A DNA stretch of 64,000 bases from Algorimicrobium sediminis (GCF_042684585.1 NZ_JBHULS010000007.1:46925-110924), one strand, 5' to 3'; shown: positions 52,244 through 61,288, counted from the stretch's first letter. Program-made: numbers and translations. Notes: generated by a model from the sequence alone, not told the origin.

Positions 52244-53197
52244 ATGGAATATTTAGAATTTGAACTTCCAATAAAAGAGCTAGAAGCACAATTAGAAAAG
52301 TGCGAAATTATAGGTAAGGAAAGTGAGGTAGATGTTACGGAAACCTGTAAGCAAATAGAAAAGAAATTAATTGCTACTAAAAAAGAAATATATAAGAATT
52401 TAACACCTTGGCAGCGGGTTCAAATGTCTCGTCACCCTAGTAGGCCCTACACGCTAGATTACGTGAAGGCGCTTTGTGGCGAATCGTTTTTGGAACTCCA
52501 TGGCGATAGAAATGTAAAAGACGATAAAGCCATGATTGGCGGACTCGGAAAAATTGGCGATCAAAGTTTCATGATTATTGGGCAGCAGAAGGGGTACAAT
52601 ACCAAAACCCGCCAATACAGAAATTTTGGAATGGCCAATCCTGAAGGCTACCGAAAGGCTTTACGCTTAATGAAGTCTGCCGAAAAATTTGGTATTCCTG
52701 TTATTACCTTCGTAGATACCCCAGGTGCGTATCCTGGTTTGGAAGCCGAAGAACGGGGGCAAGGCGAGGCTATAGCTAGAAATATTCTGGAAATGACCCG
52801 TTTAAAAGTGCCTATTATTACCGTTATTATTGGCGAAGGCGCTTCGGGAGGCGCGTTAGGAATTGGCGTAGGCGATAAGGTGTTAATGCTTGAAAACACC
52901 TGGTATTCGGTTATTTCACCAGAGTCCTGCTCATCCATTTTATGGCGAAGCTGGGAATATAAAGAACAAGCGGCAGCTGCCTTAAAACTTACGGCAACAG
53001 ATATGAAGCGCATGAAATTAGTAGATCAAATTATTAAGGAACCACTGGGTGGTGCCCACAAAGATCGTGAAAGCACATTCTTATCCGTTCAAGAAGCTAT
53101 TTTAAAATCTTTTGAAGAACTTAAAAACTTATCACCAAAAGATTTGGTAAAAACCAGAATGGATAAATATCTTGAAATGGGTGTCTTTAAAGGCTAA
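52244..53197 (+). CDS. accA: Acetyl-CoA carboxylase carboxyltransferase subunit alpha
   Basis: The 317-residue protein is the alpha half of the carboxyltransferase that makes malonyl-CoA for fatty acid synthesis. LTPWQRVQMSRHPSRPYTLD near residue 58, VITFVDTPGAYPGLEAEERGQ and GEGASGGALGIGVGD are family signatures, and ISPESCSSILWR follows. Length is normal. It is a single-gene unit with its own promoter and a terminator at 53221. The biotin ligase for the same enzyme is birA at 8240. Confidence 0.96.
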   Translation: MEYLEFELPIKELEAQLEKCEIIGKESEVDVTETCKQIEKKLIATKKEIYKNLTPWQRVQMSRHPSRPYTLDYVKALCGESFLELHGDRNVKDDKAMIGGLGKIGDQSFMIIGQQKGYNTKTRQYRNFGMANPEGYRKALRLMKSAEKFGIPVITFVDTPGAYPGLEAEERGQGEAIARNILEMTRLKVPIITVIIGEGASGGALGIGVGDKVLMLENTWYSVISPESCSSILWRSWEYKEQAAAALKLTATDMKRMKLVDQIIKEPLGGAHKDRESTFLSVQEAILKSFEELKNLSPKDLVKTRMDKYLEMGVFKG

Positions 53198-53220
53198 TCC
53201 TTTTCATACTTTATACTCTT

Positions 53221-53252
53221 AAAATCTGAAATATGTAGTTTCAGATTTTTTT
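53221..53252 (+). terminator. Terminator after accA
   Basis: An 11-bp perfect stem, AAAATCTGAAA at 53221-53231 with 53239-53249, and a 7-base loop is followed by T residues. Confidence 0.78.
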
Positions 53253-53337
53253 ATGCTTATTAACAATAAAATCAACTTATTAACAGTTAAATTGTTAACT
53301 TACGGTTAACAACGTAACGGTGCCAAAGCTGTTATTA

Positions 53338-53345
53338 TAGCTTTG
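53338..53345 (+). promoter_or_regulatory. Promoter -7 element of dnaB
   Basis: TAGCTTTG matches TAnnTTTG, 20 bp before the ATG. Confidence 0.45.
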
Positions 53346-53365
53346 TTTTAATTACTTTCGCTAAC

Positions 53366-54901
53366 ATGAATCAACCAAAGCAAATAAAAGGGTATCCCAT
53401 AGATAAAAGCACTCTAGTAAGCCTAGAGAAAGGTAAAATTCCACCTCAAGCTGTTGATTTAGAGGAGGTTGTGTTAGGTGCAATGATGATAGATAAAAAA
53501 GGTGTCGATGAGGTTATTGATATTTTAAGCCCCGAAGCCTTTTACAAAGAAGCGCACCAACATATTTTTGAAGCTATTTTTCAGCTATTCGAAAATAGTG
53601 AACCAATAGACTTATTAACCGTTTCTAGTCAATTAAAGAAAAATCAGAAACTAGATGTTTCAGGAGGCGATTTTTACCTCATTTCTTTAACACAAAAGGT
53701 ATCATCTTCGGCACATATCGAGTTTCATGCACGCATTATTTTGCAGAAATTTATTCAACGCAGTCTGATAAAAATTTCCAGTGAAATAATTGAAGACTCC
53801 TATGATGAAACACAAGATGTTTTTGATCTTCTAGATAAAGCCGAGTCCAAACTTTACGAAGTTACCCAAGGTAACATTAAAAAATCGAGCGAAACGGCAC
53901 AAAGTTTAGTTATTCAGGCTAAAAAGAAAATTGAGGAAATATCAAATAAAGACGGCTTAAGTGGTATTCCAACCGGTTTTACCAAGTTGGATAAGTTAAC
54001 GTCGGGCTGGCAAGAAAGCGATTTAATTATTGTGGCGGCGCGTCCAGGTATGGGTAAAACAGCTTTAACGCTTTCCATGGCGCGTAACATTGCAGTAGAT
54101 CAAAACATTCCAGTTGCGTTTTTCTCGCTGGAAATGGCTTCAGTTCAGCTTATTATGCGTTTAATTTCTAGCGAAACGGGGTTGTCTTCAGAAAAACTTC
54201 GAACTGGAAAACTGGAAAAACATGAGTGGGAACAACTAAACGTAAAAGTAAAAGATTTAGAAAAAGCGCCCTTGTTTATAGACGATACGCCATCCTTATC
54301 CATATTCGATTTGCGTGCAAAAGCCAGACGTTTAGCGTCGCAGCATGACATTAAACTTATTATGGTGGATTATTTGCAATTAATGACTGCTGGTGGTAGT
54401 CAGAAAGGAGGAAACCGTGAGCAAGAAATATCCACTATTTCCAGAAACTTAAAGGCATTAGCAAAAGAACTAAGTATTCCGGTTATTGCCCTGTCGCAGC
54501 TATCGCGTGCCGTTGAAACACGTGGCGGTAGTAAGCGTCCGTTATTGTCCGACTTAAGGGAGTCTGGAGCCATTGAACAAGATGCCGATATTGTTAGCTT
54601 TATTTACAGGCCAGAGTACTATAAAATAGACGAATGGGACGACGATGAACGATCGCCTACCGAAGGTCAAGCCGAATTTATAATAGCCAAACACAGAAAT
54701 GGTGGATTGGATAATATTCGTTTGAAATTTATTGGTAACCTAGGTAAGTTTGACAATTTGGATGATTTTGATACACCATTCGATCATGAATTTCATTCTA
54801 AAATGAACGAAGCTGCCAACGATAATACCTTTAAATCTGATCATTTTCCTTCGGCAAACGATGCCTTTGGTGGGCCAGACGATGACGATGTTCCTTTTTA
54901 A
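53366..54901 (+). CDS. dnaB: Replicative DNA helicase
   Basis: The 511-residue helicase unwinds DNA at the fork. The N-terminal helical domain (about 25-125) binds DnaG and the loader. The RecA-like C-domain has Walker A ARPGMGKTAL near residue 226, Walker B LIMVDYLQLMTAGG and the late DLRESGAIEQDADIVSFIYRPEYY segment. The C-terminal tail is acidic (DDDDVPF). No intein interrupts it. It stands alone with its own promoter. Confidence 0.96.
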   Translation: MNQPKQIKGYPIDKSTLVSLEKGKIPPQAVDLEEVVLGAMMIDKKGVDEVIDILSPEAFYKEAHQHIFEAIFQLFENSEPIDLLTVSSQLKKNQKLDVSGGDFYLISLTQKVSSSAHIEFHARIILQKFIQRSLIKISSEIIEDSYDETQDVFDLLDKAESKLYEVTQGNIKKSSETAQSLVIQAKKKIEEISNKDGLSGIPTGFTKLDKLTSGWQESDLIIVAARPGMGKTALTLSMARNIAVDQNIPVAFFSLEMASVQLIMRLISSETGLSSEKLRTGKLEKHEWEQLNVKVKDLEKAPLFIDDTPSLSIFDLRAKARRLASQHDIKLIMVDYLQLMTAGGSQKGGNREQEISTISRNLKALAKELSIPVIALSQLSRAVETRGGSKRPLLSDLRESGAIEQDADIVSFIYRPEYYKIDEWDDDERSPTEGQAEFIIAKHRNGGLDNIRLKFIGNLGKFDNLDDFDTPFDHEFHSKMNEAANDNTFKSDHFPSANDAFGGPDDDDVPF

Positions 54902-55030
54902 AAGAGGTTTTAATTCGTATGTTGTACCAATGTAATTGTTATTAGGATAGTTTCGAAAATGTTGCAGGTTTTTGGAAGCAAACAGCTTTTTTTCTTGTAA
55001 TTTTGCAGTTTTCTAAATCAGGGTATTTTT

Positions 55031-56050
55031 ATGAATCAGTTGCGCACAACCAACTTACTATTAACCATAATTGTAATTCCGATAGTATTTTACTTATTAA
55101 AAATATTGTCCTTTATTTTTATTCCTTTAATTTTTTCCATGTTTGTGGCTTTACTGTTTTTACCACTAATGCGCTGGCTTGGGAAAAAAAATATCCCAAA
55201 ACCAGTTAGTATTTTGGTCGTGGTTTTATTAATTGCAGCAGGATTAAAAATTGGTGCCGAACTGGTGCAGCTTTCCAGTAGAGAAATATTAAACTCGGAA
55301 ACTGAATTTTTTGTAAAAGCCGAAGACAAGTTGGATGCCTTACTGCTTACCATTCAAGATACATTTGGTGTTGAAATTGATAGTAAAGAAAGTCTGGTTA
55401 AAAACTTTATTCACGAGGAATCCATTAGTTTAACCTTGGATTTTGTGCGTAAAACGGTTACCATGATTTTAATGACGGCCTTTTTTGTTGTCCTATGGTT
55501 GGCAGAATCCATAAACATTCAGCGTGCTCTAAACAATACCCTTTTAAAACTTAAACACACGTCTGTAAAAACGTTTTTAAAAATTGAAAAGGATTTAATA
55601 AAGTTTGTAAAAGTTAAGTTTTTAGTTAGTTTGGCAACCGGTATAGGAACCGGCTTGGCATGTTTGTTTTTTGATGTTAGCTTCCCTATTTTTTGGGGTT
55701 TATTTGCTTTTCTTATCAATTTTGTTCAAATGGTTGGCTCTATTATTACGGTTGTATTGCTGTCTGCTTTCGCCTTTATAGAGTTAGATCCAACCAGTAT
55801 ATTATTCTTTTTCATCCTTTCCATAACCGGTGTACAAGTGTTATTTGGATCTATTTTAGAGCCTGTTTTTATGGGTAAATCTTTCTCATTAAATATTATT
55901 ACTGTATTGGTAATGCTTATGTTGTGGGGCTTTATATGGGGTGTACCCGGCTTAATTATGGCCATTCCTATTACGGTTTTCATTAAAATTATGTTGGAGC
56001 AGTTTAGTAGCACCAAAGTAATAGCTAGTTTATTGTCCGGCGAAAATTAA
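55031..56050 (+). CDS. AI-2E family membrane protein
   Basis: The 339-residue protein has three N-terminal helices, a soluble middle of about 80 residues with EKLDALLLTIQDTFG-like helices, and four or five C-terminal helices. The family core is visible in LVSLATGIGTGLACLFF, PIFWGLFAFLINFVQMVGS and GVPGLIMAIPITVFIKIML. Members are exporters of varied or unknown substrates; the AI-2 name comes from one member, TqsA. It is followed 66 bp later by a secreted protein gene. Confidence 0.88.
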   Translation: MNQLRTTNLLLTIIVIPIVFYLLKILSFIFIPLIFSMFVALLFLPLMRWLGKKNIPKPVSILVVVLLIAAGLKIGAELVQLSSREILNSETEFFVKAEDKLDALLLTIQDTFGVEIDSKESLVKNFIHEESISLTLDFVRKTVTMILMTAFFVVLWLAESINIQRALNNTLLKLKHTSVKTFLKIEKDLIKFVKVKFLVSLATGIGTGLACLFFDVSFPIFWGLFAFLINFVQMVGSIITVVLLSAFAFIELDPTSILFFFILSITGVQVLFGSILEPVFMGKSFSLNIITVLVMLMLWGFIWGVPGLIMAIPITVFIKIMLEQFSSTKVIASLLSGEN

Positions 56051-56116
56051 GGTATTGGCAGGTTAATTTTTTTTTAAATAAATTTGAAAGGTGCTTATTT
56101 TCTGTATCTTTCAACT

Positions 56117-57373
56117 ATGAAAAAGTTAACATTCTTATTGCTACTGTTTTTATCGCTTAATAGCTTTGCCTCCTATATTTTAATTCCTATGGATGCGGAA
56201 AGCCAAAAAAATCATCTTAAGGCTTATGGTATTACGTACTGGACACTTAATAATCAGGTTAAGGTTAATTGGTTATTAAACTACAGAGGTGGGTCCTTTT
56301 TAATGCCCGATACAGAACGTATAAGACGCGAGTGCCAAATACGGGGTGTTTCTTTTGAAGTTGTATCCAATGCCAAAGCGGAGGCAATTTTATCTGAAAT
56401 TGCAAGTCCGAGTAAAAATATGGAGTCTGTAATTTTAGAAAAAGCGCCTAAAATCGCCGTGTATTCGCCAAAAGGAAACTTACCATGGGACGATGCGGTT
56501 ACAATGGTTTTAAGCTATGCCGAAATTCCTTACGAAACAATTTACGACGAAGCGGTCTTAAACGATGCCCTGTTACTTTACGATTGGCTGCATTTACACC
56601 ACGAAGATTTTACCGGCCAATACGGAAAGTTTTATGGTAATTATAAAACGGCCGCTTGGTATATTGAAGAGAAAAAAACAGCCGAGTCCGAGGCCTTACG
56701 CATGGGCTTTAGCAAGGTTTCTGAACAGAAACTAGCAGTGGCCAACAAAATAAGAGAGTATGTAATTGGCGGCGGATTTATGTTTGCCATGTGTAGTGCA
56801 ACCGATAGTTTTGATATTGCACTGGCCGCCGATGGTGTAGATATATGCGAACCTATGTTTGATGGCGACCCCAGCGAGGCCAATTACCAAAGTAAACTTG
56901 ATTACAGTAGGACTTTTGCTTTTACCGATTTTATTTTAGAACGCAATCCAAATGTGTACGAATTCGCCTCTATAGATATGACCAGTAGGCGTCAAATTCC
57001 AAAAATGACCGATTATTTCACTCTAATGGACTTTTCTGCCAAATGGGATCCTATTCCAACCATGCTTTGTCAAAATCATACGGCTTTAGTTAAAGGTTTT
57101 ATGGGGCAAACAACGGCCTATAACCGCGATCAAATTAAAGCAAACGTATTGGTTATGGGCGAAAACAAAACCAATGGCGAGGCCCGGTATATTCACGGTG
57201 TTAAGGGGAAAGGGTTTTTTACCTTTTATGGAGGGCACGATCCGGAAGATTATACGCATAAAGTTGGCGACCCTAAAACAGAATTAGATTTATACCCAAC
57301 CTCTCCAGGTTACAGGTTAATTTTAAATAATGTTTTGTTTCCTGCAGCTAGAAAGAAGAAACAAAAAACTTAA
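56117..57373 (+). CDS. Secreted protein of the family often labelled asparagine synthetase B
   Basis: The 418-residue protein starts, by the choice of ATG at 56117, with a signal peptide (MKKLTFLLLLFLSLNSFAS). I recall close homologues in Bacteroidota annotated as asparagine synthetase B. The label does not fit: there is no N-terminal catalytic cysteine and no SGGxDS ATP loop, and the protein is exported. Visible landmarks are PKIAVYSPKGNLPWDDAVTM (about 117-136), LHLHHEDFTGQYGKFYG, GGGFMFAMCSATDSFDIALA, and KGFFTFYGGHDPEDYTH. The GGHDPE and GGG segments may suggest a glutamine amidotransferase-like or ThuA-like fold. The function is unknown. Confidence 0.7.
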   Translation: MKKLTFLLLLFLSLNSFASYILIPMDAESQKNHLKAYGITYWTLNNQVKVNWLLNYRGGSFLMPDTERIRRECQIRGVSFEVVSNAKAEAILSEIASPSKNMESVILEKAPKIAVYSPKGNLPWDDAVTMVLSYAEIPYETIYDEAVLNDALLLYDWLHLHHEDFTGQYGKFYGNYKTAAWYIEEKKTAESEALRMGFSKVSEQKLAVANKIREYVIGGGFMFAMCSATDSFDIALAADGVDICEPMFDGDPSEANYQSKLDYSRTFAFTDFILERNPNVYEFASIDMTSRRQIPKMTDYFTLMDFSAKWDPIPTMLCQNHTALVKGFMGQTTAYNRDQIKANVLVMGENKTNGEARYIHGVKGKGFFTFYGGHDPEDYTHKVGDPKTELDLYPTSPGYRLILNNVLFPAARKKKQKT

Positions 57374-57374
57374 A

Positions 57375-59090
57375 ATGAAGTTTTATTTTACACTTCTTTT
57401 ATCGTTTACAAGCCTTGTGCTATCCGCGCAAAACAACGCCATATTACATCATGGAACGCGTTTAATTTACGAAAATAAATTAGATGACGCCATATCCTAC
57501 TTTAACGCTCAATTAGCGAAATCCACACAAGAAAAGGTGGAAATTGGCCTGCTTTTTGGTTTAGCCGATGTTTATAAACTACAATTAAATTATTCTAAAA
57601 CCTATAATTACCTGCAGCAAGCTAAAGCAAAAATTGACCTTGTAAATGCCAGCGATTTAGAATTTTTATATCATGTAAAAATGATGGAGTTTTATAGAAA
57701 ACGAGGGTTATATGCAGACGCTATAAAAAATCAGCAGGAGGCGCAAAGAATTTTACATAACACCCATATTCCTGATGCTTATAAAGCTGCTTATTATGGC
57801 AGACGTGCTGCAATTTTTTCCCAGCATTTTGGTCAGTTAGATTCTGTTTTGGTATACGCTAATAAAGCGTTGGATTTGGCAAAAAGAGCTAATGATTTAG
57901 ATACTATTTTTTATGCATCTTTAGAAATAGCCAATGTGTATTACAGGCAAAACAATTTGCAAGAAGCTTTAATCTATTTTAAGCAGTTATTGGATTTTGC
58001 CCAGAGCAATAAACTTATTCAGCACCAGGCAGATGTGTATATAAATTACACAAATGCGTTAATTAAAAATAAGGATTTGGATGAGGCGCTGCAAATTTCT
58101 TTAGAAGCCCTAGCGTTCACAACAAAACATCATTTAGCGTATAATAGTATCATTATAAGCACCAATATTTTTGAAACTTACCAAAAGTTAAATAACTATA
58201 AGAAGGCTTACGAATACCTTTTACTACGCTCTAAATTAAAAGAAAAATACGATTTTCAGGAATACGATCGCTTTGTCTTGGAGTTGGAGGAGCGCCATAA
58301 ACTAAAGGAAAAGGAAAATCAGATTAGGATAAATCAGTTGGAAATAGCCCAGAAAAATAAGGCCTTGGCCTCTAGTAGAACCAATTTCTATATTGGTATG
58401 GGTATGTTTTTATTAGCCATATTTGTTATTTGTCTCACAATTTATTTTCTTAAAAAAGCGAAAAAAAGTAATAAAAAACTTCATAAACTCTCTACAGAAA
58501 ATGCCTTTCTTCTTAGTGAGGCCAATCACCGCATAAATAATAATTTGCAATTGGTAGTTATCCTTATTACCGATCAGTTAAAAAAAGCAAGTACTCAAAA
58601 CAAATTTCAGCTTCAAAGTATTTTAACAAAGGTAGATGCTATTTCAATGCTGCATAAACACTTATATAAGCATGAAGATAAAAAGCGGGTTGATGCGTGT
58701 ACATATCTGAACGATGTAAATAGTAGTTTTCATGAGGTTTTTAAGGAGCAGAAAATAACTATGATTTTTCATGCAGATGCGGTTAAAATTCCAATCGATT
58801 TTGCCATGTACTTTGGGTTATTGTTTACCGAGTTGGCTATTAATTCTGTAAAACATGCTTTTACTAACCAAACCAATAAACGTATTTTATTTGAGTTGCG
58901 GTATAAGGAGGCTACCCTACATTTTAATTATCAGGATAATGGCCAAAACGCTATAAACGCTGCAATAGCCCCCAAATTAATTGATAAAATATGCCGACAG
59001 TTGCAAATAGTATATATTATTGATACGGCCACAGGTTTTATGTTTTCATTTAAAAAGAATTATAAAAATGAAGGAGTATTTACAAACTAA
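57375..59090 (+). CDS. Sensor histidine kinase with periplasmic TPR-like domain (HisKA_2 type)
   Basis: The 571-residue protein has a signal peptide (about 1-18) and then roughly 25-300 of TPR-like helical repeats (for example LDDAISYFNAQLAKST, YADAIKNQQEAQRIL). A coiled coil precedes one membrane helix at about 338-360. The cytoplasmic kinase has a HisKA_2 H-box with His385 in EANHRINNNLQLV, an N-box FTELAINSVKHAF, and a short DNG segment in NYQDNGQ. It probably reads a periplasmic protein or lipid signal. The start at 57375 was chosen at the signal peptide. The response regulator gene overlaps its end by 23 bp. Confidence 0.88.
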   Translation: MKFYFTLLLSFTSLVLSAQNNAILHHGTRLIYENKLDDAISYFNAQLAKSTQEKVEIGLLFGLADVYKLQLNYSKTYNYLQQAKAKIDLVNASDLEFLYHVKMMEFYRKRGLYADAIKNQQEAQRILHNTHIPDAYKAAYYGRRAAIFSQHFGQLDSVLVYANKALDLAKRANDLDTIFYASLEIANVYYRQNNLQEALIYFKQLLDFAQSNKLIQHQADVYINYTNALIKNKDLDEALQISLEALAFTTKHHLAYNSIIISTNIFETYQKLNNYKKAYEYLLLRSKLKEKYDFQEYDRFVLELEERHKLKEKENQIRINQLEIAQKNKALASSRTNFYIGMGMFLLAIFVICLTIYFLKKAKKSNKKLHKLSTENAFLLSEANHRINNNLQLVVILITDQLKKASTQNKFQLQSILTKVDAISMLHKHLYKHEDKKRVDACTYLNDVNSSFHEVFKEQKITMIFHADAVKIPIDFAMYFGLLFTELAINSVKHAFTNQTNKRILFELRYKEATLHFNYQDNGQNAINAAIAPKLIDKICRQLQIVYIIDTATGFMFSFKKNYKNEGVFTN

Positions 59091-59739
59091 AATACTTATT
59101 GTTGAAGATGATATACTCATTGCCGATTATATTGCTGAAATTTTACAAGACAATCAGTATTGTAATGTAAAAATGGCCCATAATGTAGAATCTGCACAAT
59201 ACCAAATGCGCCTGTTTAAACCAGATATTGTGTTAATGGATATAAATTTGGAGGGTACGAATGCGGGAATTGAATTGGCTAAACAAAAAAACAATGAAGC
59301 TGCGGTTATATTTGTTACTGGCCAGTTAGACGTACATTTAATGGGGCAGGCCTGCAAAACAAATCCGGTTGCTTATTTAACAAAGCCCATTAAACCATTG
59401 GATGTGTTGGCAACAGTAAATTTAACTATCCAGAAAAAACAATTGCAAACCTTTCAGTTTAAAGATGGTTACGACTTGGTTAGTCTTCCGTATTCTGATA
59501 TTATTTTTATAAAGGCGAACGGTAATTATAGCAATATTTGTTCTGGGTCTAAAAAATACACTATCAGGCAGTCGTTAAACGCTATTGCAAAGCAATTGCC
59601 TATAGATACGTTTAAACAAACACACCGGTCGTATGTAATTAACACAACTTATATCCGCCGTGTTTCGGCTAATTCCATTTTGGTGGATACGCAATTAATT
59701 CCCTTGTCTAGAACCTACGCAAAACAGTTTAGGCAGTAG
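59068..59739 (+). CDS. LytTR family response regulator
   Basis: The 223-residue protein has an N-terminal receiver (about 8-125). Its acidic pocket is in ILIVEDDILIADYI, the phosphoacceptor Asp58 is in DIVLMDINLEG, and the conserved Lys is in YLTKPIKPLD. A C-terminal LytTR DNA-binding domain (about 130-223) has DIIFIKANGNYSNI and FKQTHRSYVINTTYI. It is the partner of the overlapping kinase; the start at 59068 lies inside the kinase gene, so translation is probably coupled. Target genes are not identified. Confidence 0.92.
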   Translation: MKEYLQTKILIVEDDILIADYIAEILQDNQYCNVKMAHNVESAQYQMRLFKPDIVLMDINLEGTNAGIELAKQKNNEAAVIFVTGQLDVHLMGQACKTNPVAYLTKPIKPLDVLATVNLTIQKKQLQTFQFKDGYDLVSLPYSDIIFIKANGNYSNICSGSKKYTIRQSLNAIAKQLPIDTFKQTHRSYVINTTYIRRVSANSILVDTQLIPLSRTYAKQFRQ

Positions 59740-59803
59740 TTTGCATACAAAATGGCGTGTTTTAACACATAAATTATCAATTTAATTAGCCCAATAGTAT
59801 CTT

Positions 59804-59922
59804 TACTTTTGTAAGCTATTAATTCCAGTGGGAAACCATTTTAGTTAGAAAAGGTTTTAAAGGGAACCTTTTATTTGATTAAAGGCAGCGAGAACCAATT
59901 GTGGTTGTTCGCTGTTTTTTTT
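59804..59922 (+). ncRNA. Candidate small RNA with own promoter and terminator
   Basis: TACTTTTG at 59804-59811 matches TAnnTTTG, and no ORF follows it. Downstream are an inner hairpin (AAAAGGTT with AACCTTTT near 59849-59870) and an intrinsic terminator at 59886-59922. A transcript of about 105 bases would start near 59818. No -33 element is clear and no Rfam family was recognised. It could instead be the 3' end of the two-component mRNA. Confidence 0.4.
59886..59922 (+). terminator. Plus-strand terminator after the two-component genes or small RNA
   Basis: CAGCGA-AACCA arms around a short loop pair with TGGTT-TTCGCTG, leaving a small internal bulge, and eight T follow. It lies about 147 bp after the response regulator stop. 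Confidence 0.7.
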
Positions 59923-59924
59923 GG

Positions 59925-59958
59925 CACAAAAAAAACCGAATCAGGAATGATTCGGTTT
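59925..59958 (-). terminator. Terminator after rplT
   Basis: An 11-bp perfect stem (59933-59943 with 59948-59958) and loop GGAA gives a T tract on the minus strand. It lies 40 bp beyond the rplT stop and is back to back with the plus-strand terminator at 59886. Confidence 0.8.
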
Positions 59959-59997
59959 AATAATAAGCGAAATATGTTTTACAATAGGCGAAACGCC

Positions 59998-60342
59998 TTA
60001 TTTTACTTTATTTACTACAGCCGCAAACGCTTCTGGGTTATTCATAGCTAAATCTGCTAAAACCTTACGGTTTAATTCAATGTTATTAGCTTTTAGTTTA
60101 CCCATAAACTGCGAATAAGACATACCGTGTTGTCTGGCACCAGCATTAATACGCTGAATCCATAGTGCGCGGAATGTTCTCTTTTTGTTTCTGCGGTCTC
60201 TGTACGAGTATTGCATCGCTTTATCAACCGCATTTTTGGCTACTGTCCAAACGTTTTTACGTCTTCCAAAATAACCTTTGGCTTGTTTAATAACTTTTTT
60301 TCTTCTGGCTCTTTTGGCAACAGAATTGACTGATCTTGGCAT
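59998..60342 (-). CDS. rplT: Ribosomal protein L20
   Basis: The 114-residue protein is bL20, which binds 23S rRNA early in 50S assembly. It is basic and has the family opening PRSVNSVAKRARRKKVIKQA, then KGYFGRRKNVWTVAKNAV and LWIQRINAGARQHGMSYSQF. It is last in the run thrS-infC-rpmI-rplT, 94 bp after rpmI, and a terminator follows at 59925. Confidence 0.97.
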   Translation of the reverse strand: MPRSVNSVAKRARRKKVIKQAKGYFGRRKNVWTVAKNAVDKAMQYSYRDRRNKKRTFRALWIQRINAGARQHGMSYSQFMGKLKANNIELNRKVLADLAMNNPEAFAAVVNKVK

Positions 60343-60436
60343 AATTTAAATTTTTTTGTAGTAGGCGATCTAATTTAGATTCTTTTTGAGCCTAACTCCA
60401 GGGTTTGTAATTAATTTTAACCGAACGTTTTTACAA

Positions 60437-60634
60437 TTATTTTAATCGTAATTGTTCTTTAATGCTGTTTTCATCGTTGGCATGTACCAAAGTACTATGC
60501 GTTAATGCTAACTTGCGCTTTTTAGATTTCTTTGTTAAGATATGGCTCTTAAAAGCGTGCTTTCTTTTTATTTTACCAGTACCAGTTAGTTTAAATCTTT
60601 TTTTGGCACTAGATTTTGTTTTCATTTTAGGCAT
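60437..60634 (-). CDS. rpmI: Ribosomal protein L35
   Basis: The 65-residue bL35 protein opens with PKMKTKSSAKKRFKLTGTGK, then KRKHAFKSHILTKKSKKRKR-like lysine-rich sequence. It is part of the 50S subunit. It lies between infC (70 bp upstream) and rplT in the usual order. Confidence 0.97.
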   Translation of the reverse strand: MPKMKTKSSAKKRFKLTGTGKIKRKHAFKSHILTKKSKKRKLALTHSTLVHANDENSIKEQLRLK

Positions 60635-60704
60635 TTGTTTTCCTAGTTTAAGTTATTTCGCTTACTATATGTTATTCAAACTTGGTTTTGTATCCAAGCT
60701 TTGT

Positions 60705-61259
60705 TTATTTCGTTTTTTTTGGGGCAATAAACATAGTCATTCGTTTACCTTCTAATTTAGGCATTTGTTCAACCTTACCTAAATCTTCTAAATCCTGTGC
60801 TAAACGCAATAATAAAATTTGGCCTTGTTCTTTAAAAACAATAGACCGTCCTTTAAAAAACACAAAGGCTTTTAATTTTGCGCCCTCTTGCAAAAACTTT
60901 TCGGCGTGTTTCTTTTTAAATTCATAGTCGTGATCGTCTGTTTGCGGACCAAAACGAATTTCTTTAACAACAACTTTCGAGGCTTTTGCTTTTAAAACCT
61001 TTTCACGTTTCTTCTGTTCGTAAAGAAACTTTTTATAATCCATTACTTTACAAACAGGAGGATCCGCCTTAGGTGAAATTTCAACAAGGTCTAAACCTTG
61101 TGCATCGGCAATGGCCAAGGCTTCTTTGGTTGGATAAATTCCTACTTCTACATTATCACCTACTAAACGCACTTTTTCATTTCTAATTTTAGAATTGATT
61201 CTGTGCTGATCTTCTTGATTTACTCTGCGAGGAGCTTGTCTTCTTCTACGTATTGCTAT
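60705..61259 (-). CDS. infC: Translation initiation factor IF-3, probable AUA start
   Basis: The 184-residue factor keeps 30S and 50S apart and checks the start codon. The N-domain begins IRRRRQAPRRVNQEDQHRIN and the C-domain has EIRFGPQTDDHDYEFKKKHA. The first in-frame ATG/GTG is a GTG at 61172, which would delete 29 conserved N-terminal residues. Upstream of it the frame is open to an in-frame TAA five codons before position 61259. Where flavobacterial proteins normally start MAIRRRR, the codon is ATA (61259-61257). Rare start codons in infC (AUU in E. coli) allow IF-3 to control its own translation. It follows thrS by 29 bp. Confidence 0.88.
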   Translation of the reverse strand: MAIRRRRQAPRRVNQEDQHRINSKIRNEKVRLVGDNVEVGIYPTKEALAIADAQGLDLVEISPKADPPVCKVMDYKKFLYEQKKREKVLKAKASKVVVKEIRFGPQTDDHDYEFKKKHAEKFLQEGAKLKAFVFFKGRSIVFKEQGQILLLRLAQDLEDLGKVEQMPKLEGKRMTMFIAPKKTK

Positions 61260-61288
61260 GGCTTTATAATTTTAGTTTAACTTATTTT

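Noticed and set aside
60705..61172. Shorter infC starting at GTG 61172
   Set aside because: It removes 29 residues that continue the conserved IF-3 N-domain in frame. The AUA start at 61259 explains the sequence better.
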